Under the pieces are notes generated by a model. It did no database searches, had not been told where the DNA came from, and saw only the letters and a program-made list of their open reading frames with translations. 64,000 bases of DNA from Dichetophora obliterata (Eukaryota > Arthropoda > Insecta > Diptera > Sciomyzidae): assembly GCA_963920525.1 (NCBI GenBank), contig OY986439.1:31336319-31400318 (forward strand), in the 5' to 3' direction. Below are positions 9,894 through 22,600 of this stretch, one piece after another (position 1 is the first letter of the stretch; every line of letters begins with the position of its first letter). Position numbers and translations under genes: made by a program.

Positions 9894-12430
9894 GTTTGAC
9901 GACTCTTTCTCCTGCCAAATACTTTACTCCTTTTTTGACAATCTTAGTGATCTTGAGGACATCAGCTCAGATTTACTGACATTTGTCGGTGGTTCAAAGT
10001 TCATATAAGTTTTTAAATGTATTAAATACAAGCAACCCTCCGCGACTTTGCTCGTGATAAGCACAGAATATGTGCCGTATTAACATTATTATTATAACGA
10101 ATGGTTCATGTTTCAATATGCAAGAAACCACTAGTTTAAATATAATTTTAATATACATTTATTGTCGCTCTGTTGTTATCACTTTTTAATTTATTTCTTT
10201 CTGAAGTCCGAACCGATAAAATGCTAAGAGAGATAAAATGCTAAAAAGTTATAGGTATTTTTTTATCAATACCATTTCGTGTTTCAGATTACAGCTATGT
10301 AGGGATCATCTGCAATTTGCGAAATTTAACACGTTTGAATCATTTTCTAAAACTAAAAAACTATACAAAATCTGTTTTGTTTTTGTTCCAGAGCAGTTTG
10401 AATACCCAGCCATATTGAATATGGGTCGAATTTCAAAATTTTTCAATCTCGTGTCGACATTCAGCGATTTTTCCCCCATTCTACAACAAGTGTTTTCATT
10501 TTTTCTGGAACTTAAATCCATTCTATGTACATAAAAAAAAATCACGATTTTATCAGAAAAGAGAGTGAATGTTGAAAAAAAAAGTATTCCAGGGTTAACT
10601 TTTTTTTTTTAAATCCTTTGTACTGTAAGCGAAAACTTTAACCGTTTGACCTTGTGACAAAAGAAACATGTTTTGGTATTTAAGCTTATATATTTTGCCC
10701 TAACTCTTATTCGGTTAATTTAAGCAAATTCTCGAACATATTTTAGAAAGATCCCAGAATCTGAAAAAGTAATAATGTTTGCAAAACACCTTTTAATTGT
10801 TAGTAGTTTTCCTTGATCATTATAAAAAATACAGCTAAAGAATGTTTGTTATTTAACATAAGAATATTTGAAAAATTTCACTTCAAATACTTACAAAGTT
10901 TACAAAAAAACTGGAATAAATATCCAAAGAAGAGTGCTGCAAGATGCGGCTGAAGAATTTCAGAACTGCATTGAATTATTAAAATACGTAAATTGTTTTT
11001 CCCTTTTTTAATTCTAAATTTCTTAATTTTTCCAAGTCTTAACTTTATAAAATGCTTTATGGAATGCTTAAAAAAGCCAAAAATAGTGGATATTATTTAA
11101 TGCATACTACTCTTTACTGGAGGCAAGATGCTTTTATTCTACCTTGAGCTCTTCTTTTGCCAATTATACTAGATTACAAAATGGAATAAGCTTTCTGTAT
11201 ATTTAATGCCAATTTCTATGTATTTTGGCGAGTTAAATTCGAAAATTACATTAAGAAAATTTTTATGGATAGATTTTCAAAACATGAGCTTTAAAATTTT
11301 TTTTTTTTTTTCGAAAAAAAATCTTGAATTAAAATATCTGATCAATTTGATGAAAAATGTTATATTGAAGGTTGGCATTTTTTCAACAATCGAAAATAAT
11401 AAAAAAAATGTTCGATATGATTTTCTTTTACATCGGAAAAATAAAATGACATTGAATGTACATTTTGGCTGTAAGCCAGTGTTATTGATAATATGTTATT
11501 TACTCAAATGTTTGTGTTTATTTTTGAAAAACAAGTTGCTCGTGCAGCATATCATGAAAACTGAAACAAGTTGTTTAAGCAATCGAACATTTACACATCA
11601 AATGACCTCGAATATATATCCTCTATAAATAGTTTCAAAGTTTCTGAAACAAACTGCTCATATTAAGAACATTTATTTATTTAGTGCAAGCTCGATATTT
11701 GCTCAACTAACTAAATTAAAACAGTAAGCGAAAAATTGTGGTCAGCGAAAAAAGGCACAACTCGTATCGAAATTTATGATAACTTTTTCACATGTACTGC
11801 ATTTTGAGCCCAAATTGAACAAATAAAAACAAGATGTATACTTTTTTTTTTGCTGTAATCGGTAGCAAGGAGAATCCACCCAGACTTGCTTCTATACTTT
11901 TTTTGCCATTAAAATTTATATTGTTTTTTAGACACAACTTTTTGTGTATGAAAAATATAATTTTTGTTCAAGAAATAATAGGCAGTTCACAATCTTGTGT
12001 ATTTGAGACTGGAAATTGGTATTATTGTAAAAATTAAGTTTCCAATGTGACCGACCTTTGTCGGTTTACTTCGTTTTTTGATGACTTCGATGACAGCTGA
12101 TTGATTAAAAGCAAAACTATTTTCTATCAAAAATTTTGGCCAAAACCAATTTTATGTCTAAGAAGAGCTAAGGCAAGGAATTAGTTCGTTTTTATATATG
12201 CTTATCTTCCATATCTAGTGTGAACATCTGTTTCATTTCAACTGTCCCGTTGTCCCCAAATCATTTGGTTCGATTCTCGAAATTCTGCCACAAAAAAATA
12301 TTTTATCCATAAAGAAAAAATTGATTCAAATGCACCAAATATTTCGTCATTTCATATTTCAAGTCTTATCGTTTACAAAACTTATACAAACTATTGCTTT
12401 TATATAATAGTATGAAATATAAGAGTACTA
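9894..12430. other. AT-rich stretch without recognised genes
   Basis: Several short open frames occur (longest about 140 codons at 11206-11628), but their composition follows the AT-rich, homopolymer-laden DNA and they show no family motif. I see no element ends here. Confidence 0.6.
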
Positions 12431-12439
12431 GTATAAAAG

Positions 12440-12455
12440 CCCGTCCTAAGACGGG
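12440..12455. repeat. Short perfect hairpin at the LINE 5' boundary
   Basis: CCCGTC CTAA GACGGG is a 6-bp stem with a 4-nt loop, just downstream of TATAAAA. It lies about 115 bp before the first codons of LINE ORF1 and may mark the start of that element. The role is unknown. Confidence 0.4.
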
Positions 12456-12569
12456 TACTCCTTACACTTCCTTTTTGGAGCCATTTGCCGAAAGCACTTT
12501 TTTCATTTTTTAAAGCTTTATTTTTTTTTTACTTGGTTTTTGCAAAATACAAATATACCATTTTAAATC

Positions 12570-13340
12570 GTGCAACCAGCTGCTGACAGGTCAAATACTG
12601 CTGCTATGCAACAAATAGCTGCTAAGGAGCTGGCACCAAATGCTCAACCTTTAGTTACATCGCTATCTACTGCTGTTGCACTACCTGCTGTTAGCGCATC
12701 CACTATTGCGACGCAATATACCGCCTCGGGACCTATGGTTGCCACGCTGACCGCTTCTGCAACCGTGCAACCTGCTGCTGACATGTCTGGCACTACGGCT
12801 GTGCAACCAAGTGCTGCTAACGAGCTGTCTGTAAATGCTAAATCTTTAGATGCAGCGCAATCATTGAACAATGCTCCAGATTCGAATTTAGTTGTCCACG
12901 ACCTATGCAGTCCTGTGAAACAATCTAATAAATTGCCTATAGTTTCGCCTAGTTAAACTAAAATGCCAAAACAGCCTCTCGAGGCCACTGAATGTGGCCC
13001 ATTGGTTGATTTGGTGGCAGTAATCCGGCCACCACGTAAATCCATCTTTGTCTCGAGGCTAGCTCCCGCCACAAGTGTTGAAAATGTTCTAGCATATGTT
13101 CAAAGTAAGATTCCGCATTCAGGTTCAACCATCACTTGCTTAAAGTTCACACAAAAACCTCAACAGGATATTGCATCGTTCAAAATCTATGCTCATGAGT
13201 CAGACTATGCTCAAATAATATGCAAAGACTTCTGGCCTTTCGGGGTCCTAATTCATGACTTCATTCCACGTCCTAGGCAATCTCACCATTTAAGCAACCA
13301 GACTCTAAATGACTTCCCCTCAATCTCTTCAAAAAACTAA
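12570..13340 (+). pseudogene. LINE ORF1 (gag-like)
   Basis: One continuous frame broken by a single TAA at 12954-12956. The N-terminal half is rich in Ala, Ser, Thr and Gln and consists of an internal tandem duplication: V-Q-P-A-A-D near 12570 recurs near 12762, a 192-bp spacing. The C-terminal half (from M-P-K at 12963) has the conserved region seen at the end of ORF1 in insect CR1-like LINEs: F-V-S-R-L-A-P, A-S-F-K-I and D-F-W-P-F-G-V. No CCHC knuckle is visible. The product would bind element RNA. There is a stop at 12564 and no ATG start, so the 5' end is probably lost. Confidence 0.65.
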
Positions 13341-16272
13341 CGAACTGTGTTTTTACAACTGAGTGTGCCTCAAATGCAAATCTAAATTTACCATCAAACT
13401 GCAACACTGTCCAAAATTCTTTTAAATTCTACTACCAAAATTTGTCTGGGATGCGCTCTAAACTTAATACAACGCACTCTTTTTGCACTGAAAATGATTT
13501 TGATGTATTGATATTAGTTGAAACCTGGCTTACCAATGATTTTTTTAATGAGGAGATTGCTGACCCATCTATCTTCCAAGTTTATCGCAAGGATCGTTCT
13601 GCTGTTCAAACTGGTTGCTCTAGAGGTGGGGGAGTTCTAATTATCGTCCGTAAAAATTTATGTTCATCGCTATGCAATATTGACACGTTGAATGGATTGA
13701 TTGATCAGGTTTGCATCTCCATCCTTCTTCCTAAAGGAAAGATTTTTGTTTGTGCCTCTTACATCCCGCCAACCAGTTCTAATGAAATCTATAGTGCACA
13801 CGTCAACAATATATTAACACTATCCGCAGATGACGAATGTGAACATTTTTGCGTCGTTGGAGATTTTAACCTCAGCAAATTAAATTGGGCCTTTTCAACC
13901 GATGACAACGTATACTTACCAACAAATGTTAACCATGCTTATGAAATTCATCTCATCGATAGTTTTTTCAGTTTGGATCTTATACAAATTAATACCATTT
14001 TCAATAAGTTACGTAATTTACTCGATTTAATTTTTATAAATAAGTCACTTAGTTTTGATTTATATGAGTGTCCTTTCCCTATTTCTGAACATAATATTCA
14101 TCACTCGGCCATTGCCTTTAATATTAAATTTTATGAATTTCTCAGTGTTACAAGTTCTACAAAACATCATTATGATTTTAAAAATTGCAATCTTGGAACT
14201 ATTAATCGGCTCATTTCTGATATTAATTGGGAATCGTTGTTTGATAATTTGGATACTCCTGGTTGCTATGATATCTTTCTTAAGCACCTATCCAATATCT
14301 TCGCAAATAATATTCCTTTTAAGACCAAATTACATAAGCTTCCTTGGTATACTAGAGGGTTGAAAACACTGAAAAGTTTAAGGAATAAATCTTTCAATGA
14401 ATTTAGACGAACTGGAAACCTCGATTGCAAAGCAAAGTATTTACATTTCGCTCATGAATTTAATTTTTTGAACAAATTTCTTTATAAGCAGTACATTCTT
14501 AGCATTGAAAATCGTATACAAACGGATGCGAAGTCCTTCTGGAGCTTTATTAAATCTAAAAATACTTCATCAACTATCCCATCTTCTATGTTTTATATGG
14601 ATAAAATATCAAACTCTGCTGCTAAAACAGCTCAATTGTTCGCTGACTATTTTAAGTCTAATTTTGACCAAAATTTGGCTTCTGTTAACCCTCAGGTTGT
14701 TGATAATATTGACTCTTGCGTAAACTTTGGCTATTTATCGGTCTCCCTGTCTGACATTAAAACAGCTATTGCCTCCCTGAAAAATTCAGTTAAGTGCGAT
14801 CTTGATGACCTTAGTGCTTATTTACTTAAACAATGTGTTCATTCTTTATCCGTACCAATTTATATAATTTTCAATAAATCTTTAAAATCTGGTTTAAAAT
14901 CGTTGATAAATGGAAAGTTTCGCTTATCACACCCATATTCAAGGCTGGCAACAAGCACGATGTCCTAAACTATAGACCGATCTCAAAGTTGACTAACGTT
15001 TCAAAGCTTTTTGAAAAAATGGTTAAAGATAAAATGTACTTTGCTATAAAAAACTCAATTTGTCCAAACCAACATGGATTCGTATCTGGCAGGTCAACTA
15101 CAACTAACCTGAGTGTCTTCACAAATTACTGCATCTCTTCTTTTGAAGATCGGCACCAACTTGATGTCGTTTACTCTGACATCTCTAAGGCTTTTGACAG
15201 GTTGTCACACGATATTTTATTGCTCAAGCTAACCAAAATTGGTTTTCATTCAATTTTTCTATCTTGGTTGAGTTCATACCTCTCAAATAGGGTTTCTTAT
15301 GTTGTCATTGACAATGCAAAATCTTCGCCATTTTTAGCAGTGTCTGGGGTTCCACAAGGTAGCATCCTTGGACCATTACTTTTTGTTATCTTCATTAATG
15401 ATGTTTCTAAATGCTTTCTTAATGCTCAATTTTTACTTTATGCGGATGATCTTAAGGTTTTCCTTAAAGTTAAAAGTGATTGTGACGCTTCTCGTCTCCA
15501 GTCTGATCTTGATAATGTCTTTTCCTAGTTTAAACAAAACAAATTATCTCTTAACCTCGGAAAATGTTATGTTGTCTCTTATTACAAGCTCCACTCACCA
15601 ACTATTTTTGATTATAATTTTGATAACACTAAGTTAGCCAGATTATCAGAAATTCGTGACCTTGGAGTAATTTTTGATTCTAGCTTAACTTTTAGCCCTC
15701 ACTTAAATAGAATTATCCCCAAAGTATATTCACTTTTAGCGTTTCTTAGGCGAAATAGTGTTGGGTTTGTTGACCCTTACACACTAAAAACATTATATAC
15801 TTCCCTTGTTAGATCTAGCCTTGAATACGCCTCATTTATTTGGGGTCCTTTTTACTCGATACATATTGCTAGACTGGAAAAAGTTCAAAAAAGATTCTTA
15901 AAATTTGCTTTGCGCTCTTTTAGTTTTCCTGAACCTCTTCCCTCATATAGGACACGTCGGTTGCTTATTGGTCTTTCATCTCTCGAAGATAGAAGACTAC
16001 TGCATAGTATCATGTTTATTTATGATCTGATTAATGGAAATGTTATTTGTGAAAACTTACTTAAATAAATATCGTTTAATATTCCGCAAAAGTCTTTACG
16101 AAGCTCGAATTATTTTTACATTAGTTGTCATAGAACTAATTATGCCACTAATGAGCCAATTAATAGAGCTCTTATAGCTTTAAACAGTATCTATAATAAT
16201 AACTTACTCGATTTTTCTATGCCCAAAGTTGCTTTTAAAACCACTATTACACTGTTGTTAAATAAAAACTAG
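13340..16272 (+). pseudogene. LINE ORF2: APE endonuclease and reverse transcriptase
   Basis: The frame opens at the end of ORF1 in a different register and has no early ATG, so it is probably translated by reinitiation or frameshift. APE-type endonuclease motifs come first: Y-Y-Q-N, E-T-W-L, G-G-G-V-L-I-I-V, V-V-G-D-F-N-L and S-E-H-N. The RT has S-D-I-S-K-A-F-D-R, G-V-P-Q-G-S-I-L-G-P and the catalytic Y-A-D-D near 15440. Lesions are a frameshift near 14890-14905, TAG at 15526-15528 (by context a Trp codon) and TAA at 16066-16068. The natural stop is TAG at 16270. RNA-directed DNA synthesis by target-primed reverse transcription is the known role; this copy cannot make it. Confidence 0.82.
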
Positions 16273-16390
16273 TTTTAATCTTTATTGTATTATTTTTAAA
16301 TTATGTTGCTTAGTCTGTAAGGATATTGTCCATAGACGTTAACAAATAAATAAATAAATAAATAAATAAATAAGTAAATAAATAAATAAC

Positions 16391-16999
16391 ACTTTGAGTA
16401 TTGAAACTGTGTTGAAAAATTAGTTCAAGTGTAAAAGTGCAAAAAGTCGATCGCAACTAAGGTGTCGTTTCGCGGCTGATACAATTATATTTTTTGGTAC
16501 AATTCATCAAAATAATTTCATTAAACTCGTCATAACTTATTTATAAAAGGATGAAAAAAAGTAGTTAGATCATAAACGTACTATTGTTAGAAGCATATCT
16601 TGTCACTGATAAGTAACAAATGCATTTTCTGTGCATACTTTCAGGCTGAACATTTTTGAGGACGCTAAATGTTGTAAAAGCACTGTAATAATGGCAAACA
16701 AATAATTACAGTTTGAGTGAGACTGCGCTTAGCAGTATGCTTGCCTTTTATGTGTTAAGATTAGTACTAGATTACTTAATTACCAAAGTATTACTACAAT
16801 AGTACTACTATCGGCAACTCTGGGTGTGAGTTCAAGTGCTTTCATTTGACGTTGTTTTGACAGAGTTGCAGATATTGTTTAAAATGGTAGGAAAGTAAAC
16901 AACGCAAATAAAGGTTGCTTTTCTTTCCGATCTCGAACCTAATTAGGATTTCAATAATTAAATTACATAGCTAGTTCACGTATTTCACGGCAACAAGTG
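16391..16999. other. Spacer between LINE fragments
   Basis: AT-rich DNA with no recognised feature. Confidence 0.55.
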
Positions 17000-17535
17000 T
17001 TAAAATAAAACGCTTAAATGAGAAAACGTAAATGCTTATTACGTTCGACACAATTAGACACAAAACTCCTTTCTATCTCCATGAGAAACTACAACTTGGT
17101 CAGTCTCTGAGAAGTCCAATGCTCATCCTGCCTAGTTTTAATTATCAAAACTCAACAAGACTATTTTTCATTAATGCCATAAGGCTATGGAACTCACTAC
17201 CAACTAATCTCAAAACTATAGTTGTTGAACTTAAATTCAAGTATGCCATTCTTAAATATTTTTCTCTACAAAATACTTAACAATATTCAGTTCACTAATC
17301 TTTTCTTCACTTTTTCTTCTAATTATCTATCCTTCCTCTCTATCCTTATTTATATTTATATTTATGTTATTATTTATATAAGTCAATAAGATTTTTACTG
17401 CTTATCTTATTTTGTTAATTATTAAATTTAAGCAAAATCACTTGTGTCATGCTTTGTACTTGAAAAGAACTTGGTTCTTATTGTACTAACAAATTAATTA
17501 AAATTAAATAAATAAAATTAATAAAATTAATTAAA
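17000..17535 (+). mobile_element. 5'-truncated LINE tail
   Basis: The frame 17032-17280 ends with F-F-I-N-A-I-R-L-W-N-S-L-P-T-N-L, a signature of the extreme C-terminus of ORF2 in many arthropod LINEs (consensus R-L-W-N-S-L-P). A stop, about 180 bp of 3' UTR and an AT-rich tail of AATTAAAATAAATA type (17480-17535) follow. Everything upstream of the last 80 codons is missing, as expected for a truncated insertion. Confidence 0.6.
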
Positions 17536-17596
17536 TTATTTACCTCATATTTACAAAGTAAATAACAATTTATAAGGAAACATAAAAATAAACACA

Positions 17597-17980
17597 GTGA
17601 TCACGTTAGTTGTAATTTTTGCCATCAAGATTTTAATTTTGCGCATAGTGGGAAAAGTTATATTGAATCACACCTAGAAACAGAAAAACACAAGATGTCT
17701 ATGTCAGCCTGCTTCTTTACAAAATATTGGTTCTTTTTTCACTAACCCTCAAGCTGACAAATTTGCTTTGCTCCTGTTTCCACTAGAAGGTGTGAAAGTT
17801 AAAGTTGTGCAACTGACCACCGAATAGTCATTTCGATAGCTGATGTCATATTCACTCCAGCGACCACATTTGATTTGAAACAAAAAATTGTTGGATTTGG
17901 TGCTGATAATGTTATAGTCAACTTTGGAGGCATTACACGAGGCGGTGAAAAGAATCTCTTAATTATCCCTGTTTTTATAG
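17597..17980 (+). pseudogene. hAT-like transposase relic (zinc finger and DUF4371-type)
   Basis: Codons from 17597 read a zinc finger: C-N-F-C, then F-N-F-A-H-S-G-K, H-L-E-T-E-K-H. This is the N-terminal finger of ZMYM/Buster-like hAT proteins. After several stops, 17885-17956 reads F-G-A-D-N-V-I-V-N-F-G-G-I, which matches the conserved A-D-N-x-x-x-N-F-G-G segment of the same family. The intervening sequence is too decayed to read. Confidence 0.6.
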
Positions 17981-18060
17981 AAAAATATCCCCTAGTTTGG
18001 CTCAATGTCCCCGAATTTTTTGCCGATTACCCCCGAATGCTGCAAAAGTGAGATGGTCAC

Positions 18061-19669
18061 CAGAGAACTGCACAAGCCTACTTGAAACTCTATTTCAAGT
18101 ACTTGCTTAAAATACAAGTTCAAGCTAGCTTGAGCTTGATAATTTTGAATCAAGTATAGCTTGTAATTGAATATAAATAAGCCCACGACAGCTTGCGACT
18201 TGGAAGTATGTTAGCTTAAGAGCGAACGGCACGAAGTTTCAAGTAAAGGAAAGCTTGATGCTTTCGGCAAAAAGCTTGAAAAGCTTAAAATTTAAGGCAA
18301 GTATCCAATTAAAGCAAGTATCCAAAAAATTCAATGAGCTTGTTTAGAGAGAGCTCAAGCGTAATAGGACTTTTAAGGATTCTGTGGACTCCGTGGTTGG
18401 AAGTTTTAGGGGTAGCTTATTTCGAAGATGATGTCAAACTTTAAAATTTAAGATGGCGGATAGAGTTGCCACCTAGATTTTTTTTTATTTTTGCGAATTC
18501 TTGTAATTTTTAAATTCTGACAACGGATTTGATTTCGAATATAATGTCACAGTTTTAAAATTTAAGATGGAGGTTAGGGTTGCCACCTAAATTTTTACCA
18601 CAGTATTGCCACCTAATAATATGTATTTTTAAGAGTTTTAAACATCATTTATCAGTGTTAAGGGGTCGCTGATTTCGAATCTAAAGTCAGAATTTTAAGA
18701 TTCAAGATGGTGGATAGGGTTGCCACCTTGATTTTTTTTTAGTTTTATGAATTCGGGGCTGGCAAAAAAATGGTACACCAAAAATGGGTCGCTGAATCCG
18801 AATCCATTGTCAGAATTGCCAAATTATAAAATTTTGAAATAATAGGGTTGCCACCTAATAATCTGTATTTTTAAGAGTTTTAAACATAATTTATCAGTGT
18901 TAAAGGGTCGCTGATTTCGAATATAAAGTCAGAACTTTAAAATTCAAGATGGTGGATAGGGTTGCCACCATGATTTTTAATTTAGTTTTATGAATTCGGG
19001 GCTGGCAAAAAAAATGGTACACCAAAAATGGGTCGCTGAATCCGAATCCGTTGTCAGAATTGCCAAATTATAAAATTTTGAAATAATAGGGTTGCCACCT
19101 AATAATATGTTTTTTCAAGAGTTTTAAACGTCATTTATCAGTGTTTAGGGGTCGATGATTTCGAATCTAAAGTCAGAATTCTAAAATTCAAGATGGTGGA
19201 TAGGGCTGCCACCTTAATTTTTTGTAGTTTTATGAATTCGGGGCTGGCAAAAAAATAGTAAACCAAAAATGGGTCGCTGAATCCGAATCCGTTGTCAGAA
19301 TTTCCAAATTATCAAATTTTGAAATAATAAGGTTGCCACCTAATATTATGGCAATAACAACAGAAAAAAAGTTACACTAACTCCGCATAATAAATGAAAC
19401 GAACAACGAAACAAACGATCTTCAGTCGCTTCCGACGGCAGTTCAGTCGCATAGAGTCGAAACCAGAGTTGAAAAGTAGAAAACTTGACTTTTTCCACCA
19501 ACTCATGTGGGGTAGAAACAAAATAGAATCACGTCAGACATATGATTCCTTTTTCAGAAGCCAGTCGCGAATTGTAAGGAAAAAAATAAATCAAGTTCCT
19601 GCATGTCAACTCAAAGCTTGATATATTTTCAAGTAGCTTGATTTTCAATTTACTTGTTGCAGATCTATG
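18061..19669. mobile_element. Non-autonomous hAT-type element carrying a satellite
   Basis: ATGGTCAC occurs directly at 18053-18060 and 19670-19677 and fits an 8-bp hAT target duplication. The ends are inverted: CAGAGAACTGCACAAG on the left, and the complement of the right end, CATAGATCTGCAACAAG. Subterminal regions on both sides are rich in CTTGAA/TTCAAG words in inverted orientation. The interior has no transposase. It is filled by a tandem satellite (18440-19365). The element lies directly after the hAT-like transposase relic. Confidence 0.65.
18440..19365. repeat. Tandem satellite, period about 243 bp
   Basis: Between three and four units. The marker GGGTCGCTGATTTCGAAT starts near 18663, 18904 and 19148. 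Each unit has two related halves: one marked by GGGTCGCTGAATCCGAATCC, and both holding GGGTTGCCACCT. The unit is thus itself an old dimer. Confidence 0.85.
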
Positions 19670-19677
19670 ATGGTCAC

Positions 19678-22600
19678 ACTATCCATATCAATTTTTTTCT
19701 TCGCCTTTCGTTTTTTCCTTAAAAGCTGCCAGTTTGCAATTCAGTATTGCATATGTATTGTAAATATGTATAAGCTATGGGTTTTTGTGTTGCATATTTG
19801 CAAAAGCGTTGTAAATACATCTCTGTATATTTTGTTAGTATAGAGCAGGGGTGGGCACGAGTGAGATCAATAAGAGTCACATTAAGATTTTCAATAGATT
19901 TTAAAGAGTCCTGTGGTTCAAGCCCATAAAAATAAAATAATTGTTTTTAACCGCAGGTCATTCCTTAAAAAAATCATTTTATGGCACAATTATAAGAAGA
20001 AACATAGAACAAAGTAAGTTAGCTGCTTCATTTAGCTTAAATTTAGTTTAGTTTTTATTTTTCTAAGTCAATTTCTTGCTGAGATATTTGATACTGAATG
20101 GAAAAGGAGAACTTTGCTTTTTTTTGATCATCGATATCTCAGCAACTTATGATCGCAAAGAAAACTAAAGTAAGGTTCTTAAGACCAAAATACATTTCCT
20201 ACAAAAGCTATGCATTCGTTTTTGATTATGCATTTTGAATCCTTGATTTCAGTTTGAAAAGAATACAAAGAAATACTGTTTTCTTGAAATTCTTACCTAA
20301 AAGTACTAATGTTTCTAGGTTTGTTTAACACTTTCCACACCCTAAAAGCCCAGACTAGCTTTAGTCCGGATCGGTTAAGCCGTTTTTTCGGTCTAAATCG
20401 TCAAACTTTGAATTAGGAGCACGCGTATTGCTTCTTAGGCATCAATTATTGATGATTGAAAAAAAATTTTATTTTTCTAAAAATTTTGCATCAAAGAATC
20501 AGAAATTTCGACATTTTTTCGGCCGTTAAACTAGAACAATCTCCATCGACTGTCAAAATTTTGAATATATCTTCTTTCTCTTTAGTAATAATAAAAAAAA
20601 AAAATTGTTTGTGTGGAGCCCCTTGAATTAAAAATGTACAGTTTGGTTTTTTTTGTTATATGGTGTGAATGCACCCAACTTTTTGTTACACACTAATAAC
20701 AAAAAAAGAAATAATTAATTTCAAGTTTTTTAACGTAAATAACATAACAAAACAAAAACTAGATTTAAACAAATCTTTGGCCACTTTATGAAAACTTGGT
20801 TCCGTATTGGTTAAAGCCGTTCGCAACAGCAACAACTAAAAAAAAACTACAATTCGAACAACTGACTTTGACATCTAGTTCAACATTTTGGTGAATTCTC
20901 TCCAATCTGAGCTTACCCCCGCTTGTAAAAATTGGTCGGTCATGACATTGTAATGCCGAACTGTAAGCGGAAACAAAATCTTGTTTGTGCTCACTTCTTG
21001 TTTGTGCTCACATTATTTTATTTTTCATTGTTCAAACATCAGTTTGACACTATTTGTCTGTGTAGCAACATCGTGTTTTCAATTAGGAATTTTTGAAATA
21101 GTAAAAAACTAGTCAAAAAATTTGTTATGAGATCAAAATTCGTATTCAGCACGACAATCTTTTATGAAATCTGTTATAAATCACAAAAGGTTTTTCGAAT
21201 TGTTAAAAAAATCTTCTACAAACTCTTGAATTGGTATTCTACATCAGAGAACAGCTTGAGTGCATTCAAATGGCGTTTCGATTGTCTCGTCAATAAACGA
21301 GCACCGAATGTGCCTCCTGCATTTAAATTAATGCGTAAATGCATGTTACCAATCGCTGTTGATACGAATGCCTAGAGTGTGAGCGCTAGCGATTACGAAC
21401 GTCTACGACACAAGAATGTCAAACAAGGCACGACATGAGGAACAATCGCCAAAAGCAAGGAAAATCCATGTTTTTATGCTCATTCGCATAAAGAAAAAAT
21501 ATTAGTTGCAGTGTTGCATTTTTTTTATTCTGCGAATGTTGTTACCAGACAAAAAAATTGCAATATTATAAAATAAGATTTTAATTAGAGTTATTATCGC
21601 ACAAGTTGGCGAAAAAATATGTCAACCATCAACTTCTATGCTGATTCGACTGCGAGGTGGATAGCAGGAATTGAATACGATTAATGTGAAAATTACTTTT
21701 ATTAATATAGCCAATGGTATAAAAAAAATTGTTTGAAGCCATAACCCTTGATTGGAAAGAGATATTGGGGTTATTTTTTCATGTAAATTATTTTTGAGAC
21801 ATTAAATATAAAACCAGCATTTTGGTATACATAAATTTCGCCCAAAAAAACATAGGACAAAAAAAAAAGACAAAAACAGTTTAACAATTTTTGCGCAAAA
21901 CTGGACGATTTTTTGCAAAAGAATGCTAAGTCATATAAAAGGTAGTCAGAAATTTTATATAATAGTATAGATGATTCCCCAAATATTTCGGCTGTAGCGA
22001 TAGCCATCCTTGAGCTGGAATGGTTTAAAATCATCTCTAATAATCAAGTTTTTTGTAAAAATATTGGCTGATGTGGTAGTTTAAAAAATATAAACGGTCA
22101 GAAATAATAGTTATGAAAAAGTTGTTCCAATCACCATCAACAAATGTAAAAATTTTTGCATTCGGATTAATGAAAATGCTGTTTTTCGTGTTTTTATTAA
22201 TTATTTAATTACTTATTAATTATTTTTAATTAATTACATACAAAAAAACATAATTATTTCAACTGCTATTCTCACTTTCAAGATATCGTTGGGAAGGTTT
22301 TGAGTAGCTGCAATTGATTGATTTATTCCTGGTCAGAATTTCGTATATTGATATATATTAAAATTAAAATATAAATTATAAAATAAGCACATACTGAAAA
22401 ATATTGTAAGAAATTAAAAAACAAAATACAACTTATGAAGATATTTTAATTTGAAAACTTATAAATCACATGAATTAAATTACGAGCTTTAGATCAAGTA
22501 AGTTTTGTATTAATATTTTGAAATAAAATACATCAAAAATATGTATGAAAAAAAGCATTATATTTTATCCGAAAGCATACATTTCAATTGTTGATGCAGA

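Larger units (their letters stand above)
12440..16390 (+). mobile_element. CR1/Jockey-like non-LTR retrotransposon, nearly complete
   Basis: A plus-strand LINE with ORF1 (12570-13340), ORF2 with endonuclease and reverse transcriptase (13340-16272), a short 3' UTR and a TAAA/AATA microsatellite tail (about 16344-16390). The 5' limit is uncertain because ORF1 has no clear ATG. The few lesions (one stop in ORF1; one frameshift and two stops in ORF2) suggest a fairly recent loss. No target duplication was identified. Confidence 0.8.

Noticed and set aside
11206..11628. 140-codon plus-strand ORF
   Set aside because: Composition is that of AT-rich DNA (Lys, Phe, Leu, Ile, Asn runs), no motif, and no neighbouring exon or promoter signal.
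18440..19365. CRISPR-like spaced repeats
   Set aside because: Repeats are long contiguous satellite units, not short repeats with unique spacers, and the DNA is eukaryotic.
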